Shown: piece by piece, positions 25,082 to 35,244 of the stretch | Layout: each line of letters starts with the position of its first letter | How positions within the stretch are numbered: the first letter of the stretch is position 1 | NCBI GenBank assembly: GCA_004335835.1 | Contig: RWJK01001353.1 | Location: forward strand, 62,001-126,000 | Source: Scenedesmus sp. ARA3 | Lineage: Eukaryota > Chlorophyta > Chlorophyceae > Sphaeropleales > Scenedesmaceae | Length of the DNA: 64,000 nucleotides | Direction: 5' to 3' | Made by a program: the position numbers and the translations under genes | Notes under the pieces: generated by a model | Database searches by the model: none | Seen by the model: only the letters and a program-made list of their open reading frames with translations | Told to the model about the DNA's origin: nothing

Positions 25082-27236
25082 GCCTGTGAGGGAGCAGCTG
25101 GTGCCTGAGGATACGCTGAACCCCATGCTGCAGCGCTTCTACTGGTTCATAGGGCAGCGGGCGCTGGACCCGCAGTTCCAGGTAGGGCTGGGAGAGGTAC
25201 TGGCTGTGGCAGCTGCAGCACATGCGTGTGCGGTTGCTCTGTCACCTGTTGTACAAGATGAATTCCAGAGGTGTGCTTGCGGTCCTATATTCATATGCAC
25301 AGCAGCCAAGCGTGTCGTAGCAACGTACTGCAAGCGCTAACATCGGCAGCAAGCTGACCGTGCTGTGCCTGCTGCCTTGCTGCACCACTGGCCATTGTGC
25401 CGCTTGCTGTGCAGGTGCCAGATGCGAAGGATGATGTGCTGGCAGCAGCAGTGCTGGACCAGGCCCCTGCAGGCAGCCTCCCAGCAGGCACAGAGCAGCT
25501 GCTGGCAGCGCTGCCCAAGCACTTCCCCATCACGGTGAGCAGGCTGCAGCACTGCAGAACCCTGCGGCTAGCTGGGCCAGCCAGGAAGCAGCAGATGAGT
25601 TGCAGTTTGTGGCGTCCAGCACTGTGCTGACAGCACTGCAACAGCACACTCTTAGAGCCTGAGGTGCTGACGTGTGCACTGAAGGGCCTTGAGTGCTCAG
25701 AGCCCTCAGGTGAGCTGAGCCAGCCAGCAAGCAGCAAATGGGGTGCATGCTGTTATGACAAGAGGATTCCGCCGCAGTCCTGTGTTACACTGCAACAGCA
25801 CGCTCTTAGAGCCTGAGGTGCTGACATGTGCATGACTGATAAAGTGTGAAGTTAGCGGCCGCTTTTCAGGTGCTGCAGTAGCATGCCTGCCCAGTATGTG
25901 TACTAGCACCCAACCACATGCACGCTGCTGCTGCTTCTGCTGCCGCTGCTGCTTGCAGGAGCGTGTGCCGGCTGCTCCAACAGCTGAGGCAGGTGCCAAC
26001 GCTGCAGCAGGCACCAGTGCAGCAGCCGCAGCTGCTGGCGGCGCCGCTATGGCGCCTGCTGCTGCTGCTGCTGTTGTTGCGGATGAGTCTGGTGTGCGGC
26101 TGGTCAGTGAGGTGACCGATGATGCGCCGCTGGAGAGCTTTGCTGCGCTGCTGCAGCACGGGCAGATTGACAAAGCCTTCACAGGCATGCAGGTGGGTGG
26201 GATGCTTGAGTGGGGCCGTCACTGGCGTGGGGTTGGCACTCCAAGTGGGATGGTCACTGGTTGGTGCCGACGGCCTGACGTAGGCAGGCTCGAACAGATG
26301 TTGACGTGGCTGCAGGCTTGTTTGAGACGCGCCCTGCCCTGTCACTGGGGCCCCTGTCTGCCAGACTGCTGCCACTTGCATTCAGCGCCAACACTAGAAG
26401 GGCGGTGTTGTGCTGCTGCTGCTGCCTCTGCTGCTGCAGAGGGTGGTGCGGCAGCTGGTGGAGGCCAGCATAGGGCCGCGGCAGTTCCCGCGTGCTGTGC
26501 AGGCGGTGACGGCGCTGCGGCAGGCTGCCGTGCAGCAGGGCAGGCCTGCAGCGTTCAATGCATACCTGGACCAGGTGCGTGAACTTCAATGCCTGCAACG
26601 CTGCTGTCAAATGAAGCAGCCACGCATACATTACAACACAATACATCTCAGCACCAATCCTGCCTACACACACAGCACGGAGCACATCGCAGGTTTGGGA
26701 GCAGTTTGTATGTGGCTTGCTCGCCAAAGCTTCCTTGCTTTGCTCCAATACTGCTGCCTTCTGCCCCTGCTGCGCACAGCTGCGTGACGCGTTCAAGCCC
26801 AACCCTGCCAAGCGCGCATTCTGGCAGCAGCTCATGCAGCAGCAGCTGGGCCCCATCAGCGATGACGAGGCCCCCGGAGCTGGCGTGAGCAGAGCTGCTG
26901 CTGAGCAGTACGTGCAGCTGCACGGCGCGGCGCAGCAGGCAGCCCCAGGTGAGGCCCGGCAACCAGAGGACAGTGTAACCGATGGCATTGTGATGATAAG
27001 CGCTGCAATTGGATGCTGAAAGCATGCATATGATTATGCAAGTAATGCAGTCCCGGCTGGCCGCATTGTCTGTGTCTGCTGTGTGTCAAAGAGCAGGTGC
27101 TGGACTCAAGCTGACCAACTTCTGCGTCTGAACATCCAACCTGCTCCAAGAATGCACATCTTGGAAATGCCCGTGGGCAAACGCTGGTGCTTGCTGCACT
27201 GCCTGCTTTGCTATTATCTCTTATGCGTCTGGCCTG

Positions 27237-27273
<37 letters not shown>

Positions 27274-27340
27274 AGAGCCTGCCAAGCCCGCACCCATGGC
27301 CGTTGATGAAGAAGACGATGAGTTTGCAGGCATGGACTGA
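20591..27340 (+). CDS. KU80: KU80 (XRCC5), DNA end-binding subunit of the Ku heterodimer
   Basis: Binds double-strand break ends with KU70 and starts non-homologous end joining; also acts at telomeres. About 15 exons. Seen: MASRGK (20591-20608); vWA-like N-terminus EAAVVVLDVGPHM (20740-20832); HELAVVLFGTTG (20959-21010); ERGSSDHVSALLVGVDLL (21862-21995); Ku barrel core with VQVYKKTAKQPLPSLKLYSP (about 23020), EEKQKGYKYGQQLVPVEDD across an intron (23370/23780), CLELLGFTARENVPRW, ALSALVRGLAKQDKVA, LLLNRLPFADDMRQLLFKDF (about 24590); DTLNPMLQRFYWFIGQRAL; C-terminal helical region VVRQLVEASIGPRQFPRAVQ; acidic tail EEDDEFAGMD. Ala-rich insertions come from CTG/GCA repeats in exons (about 25050 and 26000). 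The vWA region between 22243 and 22700 has less certain exon borders. The ATG is followed after six codons by a GTGTGG donor. Confidence 0.93.
21757..21850. repeat. (CTG)n, about 31 pure units, in a KU80 intron
   Basis: An uninterrupted run of about 93 bp of CTG sits in the intron between the exons ending at 21584 and starting at 21862, only 12 bp upstream of the acceptor region. It is among the longest pure trinucleotide tracts in the window. Confidence 0.97.
25634..25832. repeat. Direct repeat, two copies about 154 bp apart, in a KU80 intron
   Basis: A block of about 44 bp beginning cactgcaacagcac at 25634 recurs at 25788 with few changes. The flanks are also similar (gccagccagg/caagcagca), suggesting one tandem duplication of a unit near 154 bp inside the intron. 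Confidence 0.8.
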
Positions 27341-27430
27341 GTGCGGCGCCAATGCACCTGAGCGCTGATATATTTTAATTTTATAAAAGTATGCCTGCTA
27401 GCTTTGCTGGCAGTGCATGCGTTGATTATG

Positions 27431-27435
27431 TGTAA
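27431..27435 (+). terminator. TGTAA poly(A) signal candidate for KU80
   Basis: TGTAA lies about 90 nt after the KU80 stop codon, just downstream of an AT-rich stretch. TGTAA is the known polyadenylation signal of Chlamydomonas and relatives; use in this organism is inferred. Confidence 0.5.
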
Positions 27436-27660
27436 GCACGCGGTGCAGCACATTTCGTTCTGCAACCTTGCATGTGTGAGCGCCTTCCTCAAGTGATGCT
27501 GCTGCAGCGGTTGCTCGGGTGCCGTCTTGTGTTGCTGCAATTCAGCAGTCCAGCTGTTGTGTATACCACTGGCACCGGTGGAGCCGCATACCTTCACTAC
27601 CATTGTAGCCGATGTAAGCACTGGTTTGACATTCACTGAGTGGCAAGTGTGCACCCCTGT

Positions 27661-27661
<1 letters not shown>

Positions 27662-27703
<42 letters not shown>
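27662..27703. repeat. (CAG)n between KU80 and COX6B
   Basis: A run of about 14 CAG units lies in the intergenic DNA 320 bp after the KU80 stop codon and about 200 bp before the COX6B start. It is not part of any gene model. Confidence 0.9.
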
Positions 27704-27704
<1 letters not shown>

Positions 27705-27909
27705 GGCAGTGGCAGCAGCACCAGCAGTCTTACAGCCGTGACAGCTTGGCCCTAATGCAAGGTTGTCCTTAGCAAGACCCAAGACACTCTTGAAACCATA
27801 ACATGCCCAATGAGCAACGAAAAGGCAAAACAGCAGCCCTCAAAACCCTGCGTATGTATGGCCTCTCCTTCTCCTAATCCGGTGCCACTGCCCTTCTGAC
27901 AGGGATATC

Positions 27910-30021
27910 ATGTTTTTCTTCGTCAAGGCCAGGGCTGACTCAGAAGAGCAGGAGACTGCTCCAGTTGAGCCAGCACCAGCACCCCCAGTCGAGTTGGTAG
28001 TCGAGGAGGTCGCAGTCGAGTTACCAGCAGCGGTCGAGGAAGCAGCGCCCGCGGAGGAGTTTGAAATAGTCGAGAGTCCCCCAGAACCAGCACCAGAGCC
28101 GGAGCCAGAGCCACCGAAGAAGATGGGCAAGGTGATCTGAGCTTGCTGCCGTGCATTATCTAGCAGCACAGATCTAGCTTAGTAGAAACGTGTTAGCTTG
28201 TTCTTGTTCATGTGTCAGCGTGCGAACCCCCAAGCAAGCTTGCTCTGCCTGGACTGGCCCTCGACACGCTCCCGTCCTGCGAGTCACGTCAACTCTGCTG
28301 AGCACTCTCGATTCTAGCCTAAACGCTCGTTTCTGTGCACGTGCAGCCAACGGAGTCCGATATTGAGGCAGCAAAGGAGGAGCTGGTGCAGGACATTCTG
28401 TCCAAGCTGGAGGAGGTGAGCAGAGGAGCTGCACTTGTTGGAACCTCCTTTTCTGGAGCTCACAGGGCAGGGCACTGGAGCTCTCGTTGTTCTCTGCACT
28501 GTGTTGCAAGTGTGGCAGCAGTTGGTACCCAGAAGCTTTCTGCCTAGCGTGTAAAATCGGTCTGATTGGGATGGCAATTGCCGCTGCTGAGCTGTCGGGT
28601 GCTTGTCGCTGTTTGTCTGCTGCAGATGGACGGCGCCATTGTGCCAGAGGTGGGCTTTACAGGCAGCCAAACTATCTTTCAGCAGTTGTGCAGCAGCAGG
28701 CGGATGCAGTGCTAACAGCGCCGGCAATAGCAGCGCCAGCGAAAACTGCGCAGCAGCACCAGCAGTAGCTTGCAGGAGCAGCCTGGCAGCACTGCCGCTC
28801 TTCTCCAGCAAACTCAGCCACAGCTGGCCAGCAGATGCTGTGTGCAAACGGCTGCTGCCATGACATTGTGTTTGTCAATTGGCGGCAAGCCATGCAGCAG
28901 AACCTCTGACGCGCTGTGTGCGGGTGCATGGCGCAGGTGGTGACTGCCCCGTATGACCCCCGCTTCCCCACCACCAACCAGAACAGGCACTGCTTCATCC
29001 GCTACAACGAGTACTACAAGTGAGCCGGCAGCTGCTGCATGGCAGCAGGCGACGGCCAGCAGCGCACACCAACAGCATGTTGCGCATAAGGAGCATGGCA
29101 CAGCCGACTGGTGACAAAACAGCCTGCTAGGCCTTGCGCTCAAGCTAATCAGGCTGCTGTGGTGCTGGATGGGGAGCAGTAACGCCAGACGAGCAGCAGA
29201 TGCAGCTGGTGGCGGCAATTGACGACGGCAGCAGCACAGGTTGCTTCGCCGCCCTGACCTTGCAGCTGCTCACCTTGCTGTGCATGCTGTGTGTCCTGCA
29301 GGTGCAAGTTTGAGCGCGGCGAGGATGACAAGCGCTGCCTGTTCTACCAGCGCGCATACAACAGCATGTGCCCGCCTGAGTGGGTGAGTGGCAGGCAGCG
29401 TCAGCAGCTGCATCGTGTACACATGCAGCGGTCCTGCAGCAACAGCAATTGGTCAGGCAATTGATAGACGCGCGGCTGTTGCAGCCATCCTGACCCGCCT
29501 TAGTCTATTGCAGCATCAACGGGTTGCGGCAACTGTTGCACAGCTGCCTGCAGCCTTGCTCCTTGTCCCTGTGCAGACACAGGTGCGAGTAGCAAGGCTG
29601 CAGGCAGCTGAGCAGCAGCATAAGTGGTCAGGCAATTTATAGATATCCTGGCAGCTTGCAGCGACATTCAATGGTCAGCGCTCATCAACTTGCAGCCATG
29701 CTACACTTCACTAGGTCAGACAAGCATAGACATGCAGCCGTTCCTACAGTACCATCTACTTATCAAGCATCACACCGTGGCTCGCTACGTCGATTGCTGA
29801 CGCAGCAGAACTGCAGCAGCAGGAACGGCAGCACACTCAACTTGCGCTCAGCCAGCAAGAGCCAGTGCACATGTATGCACCAGTTAATTGGTCAAGTCGT
29901 GCTCACGCGCGTAGTGTGGCCGGCGCCCTCTAATCAACTGCTGTGTGCTGCTGTATGTGTGTGCCAGGTTGAGGAGTGGGAGGAGCTGCGCGCTCAGGGC
30001 CTGTGGTACGGCAAGTACTGA
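27910..30021 (+). CDS. COX6B: Cytochrome c oxidase subunit 6B (COX12) with acidic N-terminal extension
   Basis: Intermembrane-space subunit at the dimer interface of mitochondrial complex IV. Six exons in phase: 27910-28131, 28347-28415, 28626-28649, 28937-29019, 29302-29383, 29968-30021; 177 aa. Seen: the C-terminal CHCH domain begins VVTAPYDPRFPTTNQNRHC; first Cys pair C-x9-C (CFIRYNEYYKC) and second C-x10-C (CLFYQRAYNSMC), the exact COX6B spacing; end WYGKY. The first three exons encode about 100 residues rich in Glu, Pro and Val with PEPAPEPEPEPPKK. Plant COX6B proteins also have acidic N-terminal extensions. ATG 27910 is the first in-frame Met after a good acceptor at 27902; an upstream ATG at 27810 does not join in phase, so a 5' UTR intron is likely. 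Confidence 0.94.
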
Positions 30022-30839
30022 GCAAGCCATGCCGTACAAAGTGGCGTGGTGCAGTTGACCTGGCCATGGCATTGCAGGTGGCGGTGCCAGCAGGCAGGCC
30101 CTGCCCTGCCCACCAGCTTGTCTGCTGAACAAAGCACGTGTATTGGTGCTTGCTGTATCATAGCATTGGTAGTGATGCATAGCTGTGCTGTGCAATGGTT
30201 GCGCAGCGGCAGCAACCTGAACAGCCTGCTGCGTCACGCATCACGGTGATGCCCGGCCAAGCATGGTCACGCTTGCGCGCCACCATGGGTGGAGGAGTGT
30301 GCCGCTGCGGCCTGCGTGTGCGACTTGATGATGAGGTTGGTCCCTTCATACCAGGCATGACACTGTAGGTCAGGCTCCAGGTCTGGCTTTTGCATGCTGC
30401 TGTCTTGGATCACATTTGAAAACATGTAACTGTTACAATCTTTGTGGAGATGTTGAACCACAGCGATCAGCATGGCAGAGTCAGGCCTGTGAATTTAAGT
30501 GTTTGCCTTAAAGTCGGCAAAACTTTTGAAGCGGCTTTCCAACCTCGTGTCCTGCAACACAGTTTGCACAGCCACAGCTCTTTGAACCCCAAATGACAGT
30601 GTTACTGTCAGGCACAAGGATTTGGAGCAGTGTGACGCATGCCCAGCATGTATAACTCCGTAGCTGACTGCCTCAAGCACTGAGTTCTTTTCTTTGCCAG
30701 GCTACGCTCCTGGAGCCCGAACCCCTGCATCGTGACTGGGCTGCTGCCAAGTTTGCCGCTTTTTCGAAAAATCACCCTCACAGCCCTGCAAGGGCAACAC
30801 ACCTTGGATAACATCAAGCTGGTTCATTGATCATCATAG
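30022..30839. other. Intergenic DNA between COX6B and the membrane-protein gene
   Basis: Same-strand neighbours; this holds the COX6B 3' UTR and the next promoter. No conserved coding block is visible. Confidence 0.45.
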
Positions 30840-33679
30840 ATGCCTTGCCCTTTTGGTTTCCACGCAGCAGGGGAAGAGGATTGCGATGATGTAGCAGAGG
30901 AGACGCAGCAGACAGACAAGAGCAAGCAGGGAGCAAAGAAGCAAGGTAGCTGCCCATTTTCGGTGAGTTGCATCTTGCTTTCCCGCAAGCGAGCGTACAC
31001 CGAGGATGTCGGAGTGTTTGAAGTTCGTCGTTGACTGTTGTCCCGTAGCTTTTCTAGCCATTGATCCACAATTCTGACCGCGCAGAAACAGAAAGAGGAC
31101 AAGGACGATCGCTTTGACTACAACAAAGATCCCGTGTCTTGGTTCTACCAGGTGCGGCCAGACAGCAGGAGCAGCAGCAGCAGTTCGCATGCAGCCTGGG
31201 GCCATGATGCCATGCAGTCAGGACAGCCTTGCACAGGCTGCCACGCGTAAAGTCAGACACTATTTGACTCGCATGCTACCTGTTATCAATGTCTGTGTTG
31301 CATGCTGTTCCCTGCAGAACCAAATCAGGTCAGAAGAGGAGTTTCAGGCCAAGAAGTCCAAGCTGCGAGAGCAGGCGCGAGAGCGCCTGGACTCAATCTT
31401 TGAACAGAAGGGCAAACACCTCATTGTGGACTCAGATGATGACGACTTTTCTATCAAGTAAGAGGACACGGAGTGTAGACATGCTAGCGCTTTGGCAGGA
31501 TCTGCTGCAGTGGATCCTGCGCTCACCAGGCAGGAAGTAGCTTGCAGGAAAGCTAGTACTCCAGGTGATGCTTGCACACCATGCACACAGCTGGTGAAAA
31601 ACACGCATCTTGCTTTCATCCCTCGCTTCTGCGGTGGTTGCCCTTCTCCTTTACACTGCTGCTAACCTGCTCTACTTTGATTACTGCAGCTCAAGCGAGC
31701 TCAGCGCATGGGACAGTGATGTACACTCCATCAGGACACTTGCCAGCTGTGCCAACAGCTGGGCAGAGTCTGCAAACTTTACGGCCCCAGCCATGGTGAC
31801 GCTGCGTGCCATCCTGATCTGCACCATGGTGAGCTCGGCATGCAGGCCTGGCAGGCGGATGTATCAGCATAACCACAGGCACCAGCACGCACATGGGTGG
31901 CTCCTGCAAACGTGAGGCTGAAGTAGCTGGTTAGCTCAGTGCAGCATGATGACAGCATGCCCTGTTTGGATGGTGCTTGTTGTTGATGACTCACTGTATG
32001 GTCGTGCTGCCTGCTTGCAGGTGGCTGCAGCGCACAGCGTGTGGCAGTCGCTGCAGGCCATGCTGCGCATCAACCGCTTCTGGGGCATCATCGTGTTTGG
32101 CTGGGTGCCTCTGGCCAGCCTCGTGGCAGCGTTCGTCACAATCATTGCCGGCGTCACCTACTGGTACATGACGGACAGCAAATCCAAGAAAGGGCTGCTG
32201 GGAGCGCAGGTGGGGTGGACAGTGTGCAGGCCAGTGTGAGCATCCTGCATGTGCGCAGCAAGTGGTGTAGCAGCTAGGCATCCACTCAGCTTAAGTTTAG
32301 GGCGTTATTTCAGCAAATACGACGATTCAAAAGTGTGCTGTTGCACAGTTCATCATGTACGGTACAAGATGTACCAGCACGCTGCCAGCCTGGTAGCTGA
32401 CTCCCTGCAGGCAGATGCGTAGCTGGACCGGACCCCAAACATGGTTTAAAGCAGGCAGCCATACCTTGCCAGGCCGTAACATGCTGATTTGTCGCTACAC
32501 CTGTATGGCACTCTGCAACTTGCTTTGCGCTGCAGATTGGCATGCACCTGCTGGTTGGCGGCTGCAGCCTGCTGGCCATGCTGTGCTGGGTGTACCCCAG
32601 CAGGATCGACTCAGAGGTGCGTACACGCTTACTCAGCAGGTGCTGCATGGACAGCACATGCTGCGCATAGCAGGTGTCACATCTTGCATGCCTTGAAGCC
32701 ACTCGCTGTACAAAACCGTGTGCAGCAGAGTTGCAAATGATTTGTACAGCGCTGCGCATGAGTCAGGCTTGCATGCGTGCTGCTCAGTATGCTTGCATGG
32801 CTGTTGTGATCCTGCTCACGTTATGCAGCCCCCTGCGGCATATCGGCTCCGCTGCTCACACTGCCCACGCTTTGTGCTTCATCCCTGCCGCGCTGCAGTT
32901 CTCCGCGTCCGTGTGCAAGCCCACCGGCAACAGCGACGCCATCTCGCGGCTGTGCCACTACCTGCCCATGGTGCAGGAGCAGATCACGCTGGCCATGGCT
33001 AGCATCATGAAGGCCAATGCAGGCCTTGCTGCGCTGGCGCTGGCTGCCACAATCGCCGGCAGCTGGCACCAGTGGGAGCTGAGCTTTGTTGAGAGGAAAG
33101 CCTCCAAGCACAAGCGCCGCAGGAGGCACAGGAAGAACAGCATCCCGTGGTGAGCTGCTGTCATACTGTTTTTGCTGGCGCAGTAGTTACAGGCTGTGGT
33201 GCATCTGCGTCGTGTGCACGCCAGGGCAAGTGGGACACAAAGATCGCAGCTGCAGCAGCACTTATAGCAGCAAACAGGGATATGGGTACGCATACGCAGC
33301 AACACAGTGGGCAACACAGTGGGCAAGGCACACCTGCATGCAGCTGTGCACACAACCCGCCGCATCTCTGCATTTCAGCACCACCTGTTGCACAGCAAAC
33401 TAATGTCCTCTTGCAGGAACAACGCACATGCTCTTTGCAGGAACAGCACACTAGCCCTTTGCAGGAGCAGCACACTGGCCCTTTGCAGGAACAACACACA
33501 AGCCTGCAGAAGTCCAACAGCTCTGCTTGCCGTCGACTGCTGCTGCCTGCACCTGCAGGGACAAGATCAAGGTGGAGAACATGGGGCCCATCAGCTACTG
33601 CGGAGGAGCGCCGCCCAAGGCTGCTGCCAGGAAAGCAGCAGGGGCAGGCGTCACGGCAGAGATCAAGAAGAAGGTGTAG
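30840..33679 (+). CDS. Uncharacterised protein with four predicted membrane helices
   Basis: I do not recognise the family. Eight exons join in phase: 30840-30962, 31086-31151, 31318-31457, 31690-31828, 32021-32209, 32536-32616, 32899-33149, 33559-33679; 369 aa. The first 110 residues are soluble and charged: MPCPFGFHAAGEEDCDD, a second CPF motif, a basic helix (FQAKKSKLREQARERLDSI) and an acidic DSDDDDF patch. Then come a region with several Cys, hydrophobic helices near VTLRAILICTM, WGIIVFGWVPLASLVAAFVT, HLLVGGCSLLAMLCWV and LAALALAATIAGSW, a basic tail (KHKRRRRHRK) and a Lys/Ala-rich end. Unspliced reading at 31457 meets TAA at 31459, so a 110-aa short form is possible. Tetraspan-like topology is inference. 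Alternative: two adjacent genes; the phase agreement across all joins argues for one. Confidence 0.72.
33410..33504. repeat. Four tandem copies of a 24-bp unit carrying TTTGCAGGA, in an intron
   Basis: Units start at 33410, 33433, 33457 and 33481. Each contains (T)TTGCAGGA(A/G)CA followed by a CACA-rich part. Every unit therefore holds a splice-acceptor-like CAG|G. The array lies 55 bp upstream of the real acceptor at 33558 of the membrane-protein gene. Confidence 0.92.
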
Positions 33680-35021
33680 CGTGTCACTTTGGTGCAGACT
33701 TTGTGCAAATCCATGCACGCCCAAAAGTTCAGTCCCTTTATGAGTGTGTTAGAGTTTCAAATGTCAGGCAGTGCATGCTGTGTGGGTAGCTGTCAGTGTA
33801 CCAGCTGACACATACGCTGGGAAACCCATTTCACGGAGGCAAGTGTTACAACAGGATTGCAATCATTAAGTAGCGGAGATTTGCCACGTTTGCATCACAG
33901 TGCCAATATTGTGGCTGCACACAAGACCGCCCCTCTCATAACTGGTTACTGTGCCTGCATGGGAAGCCCGCCCAATAACTAAGTGGGCCGTTACCACTGC
34001 ACAGCACATGTACCACTCTCACAATGTCGCCGTTGCCAAATCTTGCACGGGGACAATCAAGACTTTGCTGTCTAGTGGACTGTCAGCCCTCAGCGGTGCC
34101 TTTTGTCTGTAGAGTACTTGTGATTACAGCAGTCTGTGAGCGGCATCCATGTGCCTGTCCAGTATTGACACTCAGAAGTTCCACATGCCTCCGATGCACT
34201 GGCCTTTTCAACAGATCTCGTTTGGTGATGTTTTTTACATAGAACGCAATTGGAGGCCACCGTTCCCTCAGCATGGGGTCATTGCTACCACTTGTGATGT
34301 TGTCGGAAGATACGTTTTGTGCCATTTCAGTCATCGGATATGGGCACGCAGCTGCACATGTTGCACTCAGCATGTTTTTTGGTGCATGCTTTATATCGCT
34401 GCTGTGCAGGTTTCAACAAGCCTTGACTGCCGTTGCGACACTGACGTGCCACACAACTTTTGGTAACCAGAAATTTCTGCACAGCAATTATGGTACCATC
34501 AAGAGTGCTGCGGATTTTACTGTTCCACTTGGAGCAGCTGCAGGCAGCACAGCAACTTCCCTCGGAACTTCATACTTCGCTGGGCGCATCAAGGCCGCGA
34601 AACACGTGTCTGAAAACGCATCGTACTTATATGTGCAGTATACTCACGTTGTTGGTGCCCGGTCACACACGCCGCTGTACCCAATGACGCGAACGTTACA
34701 TGACATTGCGTGGCGCCATACCAGCCGCGCATCGCTGAACTGCGCTTGCAGCTACATTTCGCAGTGTTACAGCCTGAACAAAACATTTTGATGATGTTTG
34801 TCCACGTTCAACCTTCAAAGCTGCCACCGTACATGTACTACGTCAGCTCAGTTTCAAGCAGCATCTCCACAAACCATCAACGATGGCAGAGACCCTTAGC
34901 AACGGCCTCACTCACGCAATGCAGGGATTTATAAGTGCCGTAACCCCAGGTGCGGATGAGCACTTGCTAAGCAAGCATGCTTGGGTGGATGCGTAACCTC
35001 TGCCAGCACAGCCGCTGCTGT

Positions 35022-35073
<52 letters not shown>

Positions 35074-35244
35074 GTACACCCTGCTGCATATGGGCTGGTT
35101 TGGTCGTGACTGTTTCTGCACCAAACACTGGCAGCAAAGCGAAACCTGCAAGCAATGTCACAGGCAGATAGACCTGCTTACAAGCCTGCAAATCAGAGAT
35201 GTATAAACCAGGTGCAATTTGCTGCCACCGTCTGTGTTGTGCAG
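33680..35244. other. Upstream region of HHE protein 1
   Basis: This holds the 3' UTR of the membrane-protein gene and the promoter and unseen first exon of HHE1. An ATG-started open frame at 34273-34791 has mixed codon use and no domain, so I do not call it a gene. Confidence 0.45.
35023..35070. repeat. (CAG)16 upstream of HHE1
   Basis: Sixteen pure CAG units end 174 bp before the first recognised HHE1 exon. The same gene has a far longer CAG tract directly after its stop codon. Confidence 0.95.

Noticed and set aside
31318..31461. Ending the gene at TAA 31459 and treating the downstream exons as a separate membrane-protein gene
   Set aside because: The exon at 31690 has no in-frame start of its own before the first helix, and the GTAAGA donor joins it in perfect phase; kept only as a possible short isoform.
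34273..34791. ATG-started 172-codon open frame with some hydrophobic stretches
   Set aside because: Codon use differs from neighbouring exons, no domain or family is visible, and there is no sign of splice structure; probably chance.
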